Shown: positions 54,163-62,053, counted from the stretch's first letter. The stretch: DNA of 64,000 bases from Rhizobium sp. 18055 (GCF_902706285.1 NZ_CACSKD010000003.1:186001-250000), one strand, 5' to 3'. A program made the numbers and translations. The notes: generated from the sequence alone by a model not told the origin.

Positions 54163-55089
54163 ATGGATCAACTGAGCGGCCTGTCCGCCTTCGTCAAAAC
54201 CGCCGATCTCGGCAGCTTCGTCGCCGCCGGCCGGGTGCTCGGCCTGTCGGCGTCCGCTGTCGGCAAGGCGGTGACGACGCTGGAGCGCCAGGTCGGCGTG
54301 CGGCTGTTCCAGCGCTCGACCCGCAGCATCCGGTTGACCGAGGAGGGGCGGCTGTTTCACGAGCGCTGCCGCCGCGTGCTCGACGATCTCGAAGACGCGC
54401 AGGCCTCGCTGGCTGCAGCCGTCGCCGCACCCCGCGGCCGCCTGCGGGTCAGCCTGCCGCTGGTCAGCTACCATCTTCTGCTGCCTGTCATCCCGGAGTT
54501 CGTCCGCCTCTATCCCGACGTCGAGCTCGATCTCGATTTCAACGATCGCATCGTCGACCTGATCGACGAGGGCGTCGATGTGGCGATCCGCAGCGGCGAC
54601 CTGCAGGACTCGCGGCTGATGTCGCGGGCGCTGCGCCCGTTCCGAATGCTGCTCTGCGCCGCACCCGGCTATCTCGAAGCCCACGGCACGCCGCAAACCC
54701 CGCACGACCTCGCCGGCCACACCGCCATCCATTTCCGCTTTCCCAACAGCGGCAAGGTGCAGGACTGGCCGCTGGGCATACCGTCGGGGGCGCCCGATCT
54801 GGCAATGCGCAGCCTGCTCACCTGCAACAACATGGAAGCGCTCGGCGGCGCCGTCTCGGCCAGCCTCGGCATCGGCTGCATGCCGGATTTCCTGGTGCGG
54901 CGCCGTCTTGCCGATGGAACGCTGCGCACCATCCTCGACGACCACATCGACGGCCCCGGCCAGTTCCACATGCTCTGGCCCTCCAACCGCCATCTGTCGC
55001 CAAAGGTCCGCGTGCTGGTCGATTACCTCACCGAGACATTGTTCGCCGATCGTTGCGACAGCCCGGTGGCAGCGCTCGAGCAGGCCTGA
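54163..55089 (+). CDS. LysR-family transcriptional regulator
   Basis: 308 residues. The winged helix-turn-helix is LSAFVKTADLGSFVAAGRVLGLSASAVGKAVTTLERQVGVRLFQRSTRSIRLTEEG. The C-terminal effector domain runs RGRLRVSLPLVSYHLLLP ... PSNRHLSPKVRVLVDYLTETLF. It stands divergent from the frameshifted MFS gene across 174 bp, and LysR regulators usually act on such a neighbour. Co-inducer unknown. A hairpin terminator follows its stop and separates it from the convergent VOC dioxygenase gene. Confidence 0.93.
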   Translation: MDQLSGLSAFVKTADLGSFVAAGRVLGLSASAVGKAVTTLERQVGVRLFQRSTRSIRLTEEGRLFHERCRRVLDDLEDAQASLAAAVAAPRGRLRVSLPLVSYHLLLPVIPEFVRLYPDVELDLDFNDRIVDLIDEGVDVAIRSGDLQDSRLMSRALRPFRMLLCAAPGYLEAHGTPQTPHDLAGHTAIHFRFPNSGKVQDWPLGIPSGAPDLAMRSLLTCNNMEALGGAVSASLGIGCMPDFLVRRRLADGTLRTILDDHIDGPGQFHMLWPSNRHLSPKVRVLVDYLTETLFADRCDSPVAALEQA

Positions 55090-55095
55090 ACGCGA

Positions 55096-55121
55096 AAACG
55101 CCCACCGGAAGGCGGGCGTTT
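55096..55121. terminator. Terminator between lysR and the VOC dioxygenase
   Basis: AAACGCCC pairs with GGGCGTTT around a 10-base loop. It sits between convergent genes and could serve both. Confidence 0.75.
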
Positions 55122-55149
55122 GGATGGTCCATGACGATGATGCGGCAGA

Positions 55150-56106
55150 TCAGGCCGACAGCGTCAGGCCGATGCCCCAGGGATCGCGCAGGAACACGCC
55201 GCCGTTGCGCTTCTCGCTCTTGATCTCGAGCTCGTCGAGCTTGGCGACTGCCTTGTCGAGCGCTGCCGTGTCGTTGAAGCGCAATGCGTAGTCGGACAGG
55301 CCGGTCATCGCCTCGGTGCGTGCACCGGCGCCGCGGCTGTTCCAGATATTGGCGGCGACATGGTGGTGATAGTCGCCTGTCGCAAAGAAGCTGGCGCCGG
55401 GATAGCGCGCCATGATCTTCAGCCCGAGCACGTCGCGGTAAAAGGCGTCTGCCTCCGGAATATTGCCGACCTGCAGATGGATATGGCCGATCGCCGTGCC
55501 ATCGGCCATGCCGGTCCACGCATCCTGCGGTGCGCTTTCGTAGAGCGCCTGCAGGTCGAGCCGCAGCGTTGCCATCTCCACCTGGCCGTCCTGGTGGAAT
55601 TTCCAGACGTCGTGCGGCCGGTCGGCATAGATCTCGATGCCGTTGCCCTCGGGGTCGGAGAGATAGATCGCCTCGCTGACGAGGTGGTCGGAAGCCCCTT
55701 CGAGCGCCACATTGTTGTGGGCGGCATGGCGCAGCCAGCGTGCCAATTCGGTGCGGTCGGGCATCAGGAAAGCGGTGTGGAACAGGCCGGCGGCGTTGCG
55801 CGGCGCAGTGCGCACATCCTTGCCCGTCGTCAGCGTCAGAAGCGGCGTGCCGTTGACGCCCAGCACTTCGCCGCTGGCGGTCTTTTCGATCACCGTCAGG
55901 CCGAGCATGGTCTGGTAGAAACCCGACACCAGCGCAAGGTCGGTGACGACCAGATGGGAGTGATCGACATAGGCAGGGCGCGTCAGCGCGTAGGACGTCT
56001 CGGTGGTGGTCATCTGGGTGTCTCCTGCCCGTGAAGAAGAAGGCGTGCCGGCGCCGGCAGCGAGCGCGCTGCCTGTAGCGATGCCAAGGAATGCTCGCCG
56101 GTCCAT
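55150..56106 (-). CDS. VOC-superfamily ring-cleaving dioxygenase with Tat signal
   Basis: 318 residues. The first 30 read MDRRAFLGIATGSALAAGAGT, a twin-arginine signal with the RRAFLG core. Then two vicinal-oxygen-chelate repeats: YVDHSHLVVTDLALVSGFYQTMLGL (first metal His) and IGHIHLQVGNIPEADAFYRDVLGL (second His), with the FFATGDYHHHVAANIW and EIYADRP glutamate positions typical of catechol 2,3-dioxygenases. Such cytosolic enzymes are rarely exported. A second start, ATG 56013 (MTTTETSYALTRPAY), has AGGAG eight bases upstream and would give the usual cytosolic form. Confidence 0.85.
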   Translation of the reverse strand: MDRRAFLGIATGSALAAGAGTPSSSRAGDTQMTTTETSYALTRPAYVDHSHLVVTDLALVSGFYQTMLGLTVIEKTASGEVLGVNGTPLLTLTTGKDVRTAPRNAAGLFHTAFLMPDRTELARWLRHAAHNNVALEGASDHLVSEAIYLSDPEGNGIEIYADRPHDVWKFHQDGQVEMATLRLDLQALYESAPQDAWTGMADGTAIGHIHLQVGNIPEADAFYRDVLGLKIMARYPGASFFATGDYHHHVAANIWNSRGAGARTEAMTGLSDYALRFNDTAALDKAVAKLDELEIKSEKRNGGVFLRDPWGIGLTLSA

Positions 56107-56229
56107 AGCCTCTGAAGTGTCCTTTGGCCGCTGTACTTGAACCCTATATGGCGCATTTCCATTGTTCACAGAAGGCCAGTTTTTGACGATGAAGCGTTCG
56201 ATATCCGTTGACGGTATCGCGTGCCGGAC

Positions 56230-56270
56230 TTGATCCTGATCAAAGCGCCATATCTATTTCAAAGCGATAT
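56230..56270 (+). promoter_or_regulatory. FNR/FixK box and -10 of the uspA promoter
   Basis: TTGATCCTGATCAA (56230-56243) is a perfect TTGAT-N4-ATCAA anaerobox. A -10-like GATATT at 56265-56270 implies a start near 56,278, placing the box near -41.5, the class II position. Confidence 0.8.
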
Positions 56271-56304
56271 TGCGTTCATATCAAGACGTGAAAAGGAACG
56301 GCTC

Positions 56305-56727
56305 ATGTACAGGAAGATCATCGTTGCCATTGAGATCGGCGCGCTTGCAGACGGCGAAATGAGCTTCCGCAAGGCGTCCACGCTGCTCGACGGCGGCGGC
56401 GAGATCATCCTTTTGAACGTCGTCGAGGATATCCCGACCTATGTCGCCATGGACCTGCCGGTCGAACTCGTCGAGCGCGCCGCCAAGGATGCCCGCGAAA
56501 AGCTCGAAGCGCTGGTCGTCGCCGTGGGCATTCCCGCCCGGATCGAGATCAGCCACGGCCGCCCGGCCACCGGCATCCTTGCCTCGGCCGAGGCCCACAC
56601 TGCCGATCTGATCATCCTCGCCTCGCATATTCCCGACTTCAGCAACTACTTCATCGGTGCCACCGCCGACCGCGTCGTGCGCCACGCGAAGTGCTCGGTG
56701 CTGGTCGACCGCAGGAAGCAGGGGTAG
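56305..56727 (+). CDS. Universal stress protein (UspA family)
   Basis: 140 residues. RKIIVAIEIGALADGEMSFRKASTLLDGGGEIILLNVVEDIP is the UspA first half, and TADLIILASHIPDFSNYFIGATADRVVRHAKCSVLVDR the second, with GATADRV a nucleotide-binding-like motif (typical G-x2-G-x9-G(S/T) is degenerate). Small USP proteins of this type are induced under oxygen limitation and stress. The FNR/FixK box upstream makes that concrete here. A perfect 15-base hairpin follows the stop. Confidence 0.9.
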   Translation: MYRKIIVAIEIGALADGEMSFRKASTLLDGGGEIILLNVVEDIPTYVAMDLPVELVERAAKDAREKLEALVVAVGIPARIEISHGRPATGILASAEAHTADLIILASHIPDFSNYFIGATADRVVRHAKCSVLVDRRKQG

Positions 56728-56740
56728 AATGTCGGGGAAG

Positions 56741-56781
56741 GGCAGGCATGGCGGCTTGCCCCACGAGCCGCCATGCCTGCC
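56741..56781. terminator. Perfect 15-bp hairpin after uspA
   Basis: Arms GGCAGGCATGGCGGC and GCCGCCATGCCTGCC with an 11-base loop, 13 bp after the stop. No T-tract; followed by a short (TGCC)n run at about 56,787-56,803. Confidence 0.75.
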
Positions 56782-56904
56782 TCAATGCCTGCCTGCCTGC
56801 CTGCTTGAATGCTCACGAAGATTTATCCAGGCCAAACAGCAGTTGTGTTGCGCGCAAGGCGTTTCGATGCCACCATCGCCACGAAGCAAACGGGGCGTTC
56901 GTGC

Positions 56905-57573
56905 ATGAGCGAGTTCAACGGCATTCGCTGGGCTTATGACAAATACGAACTGATTGCCGATGGCATCGTCCACGGCATCGGGCTGGCGCTCGCGCTTGTC
57001 GGAACCACCGTGCTGATCTTCTACGCCACGCTCTGGTCGTCGCATGGCGAACTGGCGGCGGCGTGGATCTACAGCGTCGGCCTGGTGCTGGCGCTCGGCA
57101 TCTCGTTTTCCTACAACGCCTGGCCGGTGTCGCGCACCAAATGGTTCCTGCGCCGGCTCGATCATTCCTCGATCTTCATCCTGATTGCCGCCACCTACAC
57201 GCCGTTTCTCGAGCGCGGTGCCGACAATCCTCTTCTCTTCGGGATGCTGATCGGCATGTGGGTTGTGGCTGCGATGGGCGTTTTTCTAAAATGCTTCTTT
57301 CCCGGCCGCTACGACCGGCTGACAATCCTGCTCTATCTCGCCATGGGCTGGAGCGGCGTCATGGTCGCAGGCCCGGTGGCCGAGCGCATCCCCTATGCCT
57401 CGATGCTACTGATCGTCATCGGCGGCATCATCTATTCGCTGGGGGTGATCTTCCACGTCTGGGAAAAGCTGCGGTTCCAGAACGCCATCTGGCACGGCTT
57501 CGTGGTCGCGGCCGCTGCCGTCCACTATACCGCCGTCCTCACCTGCTTCAGCATGAGCGCGTCCGGGCTCTGA
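56905..57573 (+). CDS. Hemolysin III / YqfA-type membrane protein
   Basis: 222 residues with seven membrane helices in the PAQR-like (hemolysin III, COG1272) layout. DGIVHGIGLALALVGTTVLIFY opens the family, and the conserved histidines in RLDHSSIFILIAATYTPF and WHGFVVAAAAVHY are probable metal ligands of the PAQR fold. Despite its name the family is not proven hemolytic. Members regulate membrane properties. ATG 56905 is preferred; the region upstream includes a (TGCC)n repeat. Confidence 0.9.
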   Translation: MSEFNGIRWAYDKYELIADGIVHGIGLALALVGTTVLIFYATLWSSHGELAAAWIYSVGLVLALGISFSYNAWPVSRTKWFLRRLDHSSIFILIAATYTPFLERGADNPLLFGMLIGMWVVAAMGVFLKCFFPGRYDRLTILLYLAMGWSGVMVAGPVAERIPYASMLLIVIGGIIYSLGVIFHVWEKLRFQNAIWHGFVVAAAAVHYTAVLTCFSMSASGL

Positions 57574-57582
57574 TCGTCGGCT

Positions 57583-58170
57583 TCATCCGGCCTTGGTCAG
57601 TGTCACCACGTAGCGGCAGGTGGCCGCACTCTCGTTGCGAAATTCGCAATCCGCCGCTGGCCCGAGCAGCAGGCAATCGCCGGCGTTCAGACTGTGCACG
57701 ATATCGCCCTCGGCAAAGCTCAACGCACCCTCGGTCACCCAGATGCACTGGCGCAGGAACACGAAGGACGAGGCCGGGTAGGCAACGCTGGCGCCGGCCG
57801 GCAGATCGACCGCGACGATATCGAACGGACTGCCGCTGACGGGAGACACATGCCGCCTGACATATCCGGTCTCCGGGTCGGTCCACACAGGTTGGTCGGC
57901 GCGGCGGCTCAGCCTCTGGCTGCCGGCCTCGGCCCGCGCGATCAGCGCCGAGACGGTGAGACTGAAGGCGCCGCAGAGCTTTCCGAGCAGCGACGCCGTC
58001 GGGCTGCTTTCGCCGCGCTCGATCTTGTGGATCATCGCCCGCGACACGCCGGACTGGCTGGCGAGATCGCTGAGCGACCAGCCGCGCAAGTCCCGCTCGG
58101 TCCGCACGCGTTCCCCAAGAGATCGGTCGAAGTCGGTTGATTGATCGAAGTTGTTTGATATAGTGGACAT
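57583..58170 (-). CDS. XRE-family regulator with C-terminal cupin
   Basis: 195 residues. Helix-turn-helix: LGERVRTERDLRGWSLSDLASQSGVSRAMIHKIERGESSPTASLLGKLC, then a cupin sensor: VAVDLPAGASVAYPASSFVFLRQCIWVTEGALSFAEGDIVHSLNAGDCLLLGP. Such XRE-cupin proteins often control amino-acid or peptide metabolism and sit beside their target. The divergent gene is an acyltransferase, and both starts share a 26-bp region with direct repeats. A regulator of that gene is the natural reading. Confidence 0.9.
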   Translation of the reverse strand: MSTISNNFDQSTDFDRSLGERVRTERDLRGWSLSDLASQSGVSRAMIHKIERGESSPTASLLGKLCGAFSLTVSALIARAEAGSQRLSRRADQPVWTDPETGYVRRHVSPVSGSPFDIVAVDLPAGASVAYPASSFVFLRQCIWVTEGALSFAEGDIVHSLNAGDCLLLGPAADCEFRNESAATCRYVVTLTKAG

Positions 58171-58188
58171 AATGAAATAATAGTGGAC
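58161..58188. promoter_or_regulatory. Direct repeat in the divergent promoter
   Basis: TAGTGGAC at 58161-58168 and again at 58181-58188, 20 bp apart (two helical turns), between the regulator and the acyltransferase. Candidate XRE binding sites. Confidence 0.65.
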
Positions 58189-58196
58189 GGACACCG

Positions 58197-58703
58197 ATGA
58201 CGCAACCCACCCTGTTACGCGACGCCACCGAAGCCGATCTGCCTGAGATTCGCGCCATCTACAACCACGCGGTGGAACACACGACGGCGATCTGGAACGA
58301 GACCGTGGTCGATCTCGACAACCGCCTCGAATGGTTCCGGATGCGCCAGGCGAGGGGCTTTCCGGTGCTGGTCGCCGAAACGGACGGCAAGATATCCGGC
58401 TACGCTTCCTATGGCGACTGGCGCGCCTTCGAGGGATTTCGGCACACCGTCGAGCATTCCGTCTATGTCGAGAAGGATCACCAGGGTGCGGGCATCGGCA
58501 GGCTGCTGATGACAGAGCTGATCGCCCGTGCCGGACAAAACGGCATCCACGTGATGATCGCCGGCATCGAGGCGGGCAACGCCGCCTCGATCGCGCTGCA
58601 CGAAAAGCTCGGCTTCCGCAATGGCGGCACCTTCAACGAGGTCGGCACCAAGTTCGGCCGCTGGCTGGACCTGACCTTCATGGAACTCAGGGTCCCCAGC
58701 TGA
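58197..58703 (+). CDS. GNAT amino-acid N-acyltransferase (MddA/Pat/YncA-like)
   Basis: 168 residues. TLLRDATEADLPEIRAIYNHAVEHTTAIWNE is the phosphinothricin/methionine-sulfoximine acetyltransferase start. WNETVVDLDNRLEWF, GYASYGDWRAFEGFRHTVEHSVYV, YVEKDHQGAGIGRLLMTELI (acetyl-CoA motif A) and IEAGNAASIALHEKLGF all match YncA/MddA/Pat enzymes, which detoxify amino-acid analogues including methionine sulfoximine. It is followed by msrB in a convergent position, a related sulfur theme. Confidence 0.9.
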   Translation: MTQPTLLRDATEADLPEIRAIYNHAVEHTTAIWNETVVDLDNRLEWFRMRQARGFPVLVAETDGKISGYASYGDWRAFEGFRHTVEHSVYVEKDHQGAGIGRLLMTELIARAGQNGIHVMIAGIEAGNAASIALHEKLGFRNGGTFNEVGTKFGRWLDLTFMELRVPS

Positions 58704-58725
58704 TCAGCCCGGATTGTCCTGAACA

Positions 58726-58760
58726 CAAAACGCCCGCCACGGTTTCCCGGGCGGGCGTCT
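58726..58760. terminator. Hairpin between acyltransferase and msrB
   Basis: CGCCCGCC pairs with GGCGGGCG around an 11-base loop, between convergent stops. Confidence 0.75.
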
Positions 58761-58774
58761 CGTCTGGCGGGTCA

Positions 58775-59185
58775 TTACTTGCCGGCCTCGAACACCATCG
58801 AGTGGCCGTTGATGCAGTAGCGCAGGCCGGTCGGCGGCGGGCCGTCGGGGAAGACGTGGCCAAGATGGGCGTCACAGGTGCCACAGCGGATTTCGGTACG
58901 CACCATGCCGTGGGTGGCATCGCGATACTCGGTCACCGCATCGGGAGAGACCGCCTTGAAATAGCTAGGCCAGCCGCAACCGGCATCGAACTTGGTGTCG
59001 GAGCGAAACAGCGGCGCATCGCAGCAGACGCAGCTATAAAGCCCGACCTCGGATGAATCCCAGTAAGGGCCGGTGAAGGCTCGCTCGGTGCCATGCTGGC
59101 GCGTGATGCGATACTGCTCAGGCGTCAGCTGTTCCTTCCACTCGGCATCGGTCTTCTGAACCTTGGCGATCGTCGTGTCGGCCAT
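58775..59185 (-). CDS. msrB: Peptide-methionine (R)-S-oxide reductase
   Basis: 136 residues. Zinc cysteines CVCCDAPLF and [12 protein letters not shown] give the two CxxC pairs, the catalytic Cys is in RYCINGHSM, and the [19 protein letters not shown] and [14 protein letters not shown] blocks match MsrB. It reduces methionine-R-sulfoxide in proteins, part of the oxidative-stress response. AAAGGAG lies eight bases before the ATG. Its convergent neighbour is an amino-acid acyltransferase. Confidence 0.95.
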   Translation of the reverse strand: MADTTIAKVQKTDAEWKEQLTPEQYRITRQHGTERAFTGPYWDSSEVGLYSCVCCDAPLFRSDTKFDAGCGWPSYFKAVSPDAVTEYRDATHGMVRTEIRCGTCDAHLGHVFPDGPPPTGLRYCINGHSMVFEAGK

Positions 59186-59580
59186 GGATATGCTCCTTTC
59201 GCGCCTTGGAGTGCGTGTTTTTGATTTTCCTCGACAATGTGGTGCGGATCGGTGGATCGATCAAGGGAGAGGCGGGTAAAGATCAGGCCGCACAGCACGC
59301 GCCAAGCGCCGAAAATCCGATGCCGTGCCGTGCTGGGGGATGCCCCGTTGACAGCAGCGGCAGCGATGGCGCGATGCCGAAATGCAGGCGTTCCGCACGG
59401 GACACGGATCGCTCAGGACAGCCTGAAATCGCTGATGTCGCGGAAGTCCCGATTGGCGTGACGGTTGTTTTCCCGAATTTTGCGATTCCGGCAAGGTCCG
59501 GTGTTGGCGTGAAGCGGGCGAGGCGGCTCGACTGCTTTCGGCCCGAAGCGGTCATTGAACATGATCTGCGACGGTTAGAT
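59186..59580. other. Stretch without a supported gene
   Basis: 395 bp upstream of the small membrane protein. One frame is open but codon content and composition are not gene-like, and no repeat was seen. Confidence 0.5.
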
Positions 59581-59766
59581 TTGAGCCATGGGAAAACTGC
59601 ACAAGCAATTACGATCTTTCTGGGCACATTCGGGCTGATCGTCGGTGGCTGGCTTAGGTATGAACTCGTAGGCCCTATTGGAGTGTTGGTATTCACACCG
59701 CTTGGCGCTCTGGCTGGATCGATTTTGAACATCCTCAACTGGCGACTACTTTATTATCTAAATTGA
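59581..59766 (+). CDS. Small two-helix membrane protein (tentative)
   Basis: 61 residues from TTG 59581. Two hydrophobic stretches, AITIFLGTFGLIVGGWL and VGPIGVLVFTPLGALAGSIL, separated by a short loop, ending NWRLLYYLN. The reading frame extends upstream, but the sequence before 59581 looks random, so the start is a guess. AT-richer than its neighbours. It could be a decayed remnant. Confidence 0.35.
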   Translation: MSHGKTAQAITIFLGTFGLIVGGWLRYELVGPIGVLVFTPLGALAGSILNILNWRLLYYLN

Positions 59767-59843
59767 GGGCTTGTGGCGCAGAGCAGCCACCACCCCCACC
59801 CAAAGGGAAAACTCGTTTCTGAGAAGGCCTTGACGCCGTAGTT

Positions 59844-60299
59844 TCAGAGTCCCCGCTCCTCGAAGTGATTTGACATGATTTGTAGGTACTCATGACACTT
59901 GTTGAGGTCTGGGTAAAAATCCGCGGTAGTTCTTACCTCACCGCGATCGCTAATCACGATTGCACATTTTTTCATACTAGCTTCTGTCGGTATCAAAATT
60001 GCAGGATTTCTGAAAAACATCCAAGCTCGTTGAACGTTGAGACATTGATCGAGTAGGGCCGCTTGTCCCATTCCAAGAAATTGCTGCCACTCCTTGCGAG
60101 CGGCCTCTTCAGCTAGCGCTCTGATCTCCTCATAGGAAATTTGAGCGGATATATCTTTTTGATAAACCATGGATGGATTCTTTGGATTCCCAGCCAGAGT
60201 GAAGTTGAGGTCGCACACTCCCGCATAATATGGGCAATATTTTTTTGCTGCAAATTCAATAAAAGCGATTTTGTTGCGTGTGAAGGGATTTACCAGCAT
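59844..60299 (-). CDS. Protein of unknown function, AT-rich
   Basis: 151 residues without signal or membrane segment. Motifs: YYAGVCDLNFTLAG, YEEIRALAEEAARKEWQQFLG and FYPDLNKCHEYLQIMSNH. Its codon use differs from core genes nearby, as expected for an acquired region. It overlaps the end of the upstream frame, which suggests either a coupled pair or the two parts of one gene. Not recognised. Confidence 0.5.
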   Translation of the reverse strand: MLVNPFTRNKIAFIEFAAKKYCPYYAGVCDLNFTLAGNPKNPSMVYQKDISAQISYEEIRALAEEAARKEWQQFLGMGQAALLDQCLNVQRAWMFFRNPAILIPTEASMKKCAIVISDRGEVRTTADFYPDLNKCHEYLQIMSNHFEERGL

Positions 60300-60686
60300 T
60301 CACGCTTGGTACCACGTTGTTTCCGCCAGAAACGGAAGGAACGCGATATTTCTGCACGGCCAACTGCCCGTTGACATTGAGGTCCCAGGACAGGGTTTCG
60401 GGACCGTCAGGTGTATAGACCTTGACCTCGGTCGGCTCACACGACACCGTTCCTAGCGACACCTCTTGCCCAAACTTAAGGTCACGGGCAAAGGCACGCC
60501 GCCACCACGTTTGCATCCTCGGTTGACATCGACGCTTAGGACTCGGACCGAGTCCGTTTTCGCGGTGATTTGCAGCTCCCAAAAATTCATATTCGGGTCA
60601 TTTGGGACTTTCCGGGCCGATAGCACTTCGGCGCTTACAGACCCAACCCCGGAAAGAAGTGTCAAGATTGCTAGTGCGAGCCTCAT
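60256..60686 (-). pseudogene. Small secreted protein with an apparent frameshift
   Basis: A signal peptide (RLALAILTLLSGVGSVSA) starts at ATG 60686 and continues VLSARKVPNDPNMNFWELQITAKTDSVRVLSVDVNRGCK. At about 60,512-60,517 the sensible frame shifts by one (restoring one A in a short A-run), continuing RRAFARDLKFGQEVSLGTVSC and PDGPETLSWDLNVNGQLAVQ. As read, the first frame ends in CR and a stop at 60453. An assembly indel is equally possible. Confidence 0.55.
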
Positions 60687-60786
60687 CTTACTCCCGATGT
60701 TGCGCTCAGAAACACAACCATGGATGTTTATCAGGCTTTTGAAAATGAAAATTTTTGAGTTAGCAACCGCCTCTACGGCTTACTCA

Positions 60787-61089
60787 TCACCCAAAGTCCT
60801 GCGGTTTGATGTCCTGGGCGCCATGCATGACGCGGAGAATGACCACACGGTCATGATATGAGCGGTAATAGATGCAGCGCTGGCGATACGGGAAGCCGCG
60901 CAAACCCTCCAGGATGTGGTCACGCGGAGAACCGGTGAAATCGGTTTCCGCAATCCAGGCAATCTTGGCGGTGAGGTCGGCCAGGAACTCCTGCGCGTAA
61001 TGGGGGCTGCTCTCAGCGATATAGCGCCGAATCCCCCGCAGATCTTGGACAGCGAGGGGCGCGATGATTAAGCGTTTCGGGTTGATGGT
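60787..61089 (-). pseudogene. ParE/RelE-type toxin lacking a start codon
   Basis: A full ParE-like frame of 101 codons is readable: TINPKRLIIAPLAVQDLRGI, RYIAESSPHYAQEFLADL, then ILEGLRGFPYRQRCIYYRSY, ending KPQDFG. It has no ATG, GTG or TTG at its beginning; an in-frame TGA lies 15 bp upstream of the first codon. Inserting one T into TAAG (61,090-61,093) would make TAATG, the usual antitoxin/toxin overlap. As read, it cannot be initiated normally. It follows the antitoxin gene with no gap. Confidence 0.7.
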
Positions 61090-61090
61090 C

Positions 61091-61342
61091 TTAGCCTTCC
61101 TTCATGACGTCTTGCAGGAGATCCGCGCCGTTGGCGTACTCCTCACCATGGCCTGCCTCAATCTCAGCATCGGCTGCCATGATGTCATGGCGCAAGGCCT
61201 GCATCTTGATTTCATAGTCGGCGAGCATTCGGATTCCGGCGCGCACTGCCTCGGTTTCCGTACCAAAACGGCCGTTCTTGACGAGGTCGGAGAGAATCCC
61301 GTCGTAGTTGTCGCCCAATGAAAACGTCTTTGCTCGCGCCAT
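61091..61342 (-). CDS. ParD-family antitoxin
   Basis: 83 residues: ARAKTFSLGDNYDGILSDLVKNGRFGTETEAVRAGIRMLADYEIKMQALRHDI is the ParD/CopG-like DNA-binding half, and AEIEAGHGEEYANGADLLQDVMKEG the toxin-binding tail. AAGGAG lies eight bases upstream of ATG 61342. The next frame downstream is a ParE-type toxin that appears to have lost its start. The pair lies in a decayed AT-rich stretch. Confidence 0.85.
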   Translation of the reverse strand: MARAKTFSLGDNYDGILSDLVKNGRFGTETEAVRAGIRMLADYEIKMQALRHDIMAADAEIEAGHGEEYANGADLLQDVMKEG

Positions 61343-61837
61343 ATGTTTAGCTCCTTTGTCCCATCTTATGCATAAAGCCAATACTTTTACAATATTTTTG
61401 CTGACAGTCCTCTTTGAATGCAGGTTGCAGTCATGCAACCCTGCCTGACCGGCGAGGTCGGGGGTAGCAAGGGCAAAGGTATCAGGCGGCGGGCGCACAA
61501 GCGCAGCGCCTCGGGAGACCGCCCCCTTGCCCGCGCGAGGGGCAACGCCCCTTAGAGTACGAAGCTCAAGTGGCTGATTGATTTCAAAATCTCTCCTGCC
61601 CAATAGCTCATTCCACAATGGGTGGTTATCTGATCGACATCCGCTTCCGGCGCAAGCCGGCCATCGCTGTCTCTCAGCCGAGATCACTCGTATTGGCGCC
61701 GGCGTCGAAAAACCGATCAACCCACCGCGCCGCCGTCAGCCGGTCGGATCGATACGGCCCTACGCACAATGGATGTCTCCACGTCGCCCCACGTATCGCC
61801 TATGATCGATGAAATTCAAGCATCGGGGGGTGCGATA
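61343..61837. other. Stretch without a supported gene
   Basis: 495 bp. Promoter of the antitoxin gene on the left; an unusual GC-rich block at about 61,430-61,560 (ggcgaggtcgggggtagc and similar) resembles dispersed repeat or remnant sequence but matches nothing recognised. Confidence 0.5.
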
Positions 61838-62053
61838 ATGATGGAATCCGCCGCCGTCAGCGCATATTGCGCGATTTCAAGTGCATTCATACTGGTCACG
61901 CTGCTGGAGGGTTGGGCCGCGCGTGGTGGCTGGACGCTGCTTCGCGTCGCCGGTCTTGCCGCCGGCCCGGTCTGGCCGTTGTTGCTCTGCGTTTTTCTGT
62001 TGCACGGCCTGCTCGCCCCGCGGCGCAAGCCGCTTCTGGCCCGTTCCCGCTAA
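61838..62053 (+). CDS. Small membrane protein, unknown
   Basis: 71 residues from ATG 61838 (MMESAAVSAYC). Two hydrophobic segments, ISSAFILVTLLEGWA and VAGLAAGPVWPLLLCVFLLHGLL, then a basic tail RRKPLLARSR. Placed 113 bp before the antiporter gene on the same strand. No family recognised; a plausible real gene but only moderately sure. An upstream GGGGGG may serve as ribosome site. Confidence 0.45.
   Translation: MMESAAVSAYCAISSAFILVTLLEGWAARGGWTLLRVAGLAAGPVWPLLLCVFLLHGLLAPRRKPLLARSR

Noticed and set aside
60780..60962. 60-codon frame on the minus strand in the toxin region
   Set aside because: It is an off-frame shadow of the ParE-type frame, which reads in the neighbouring frame and has the family motifs.
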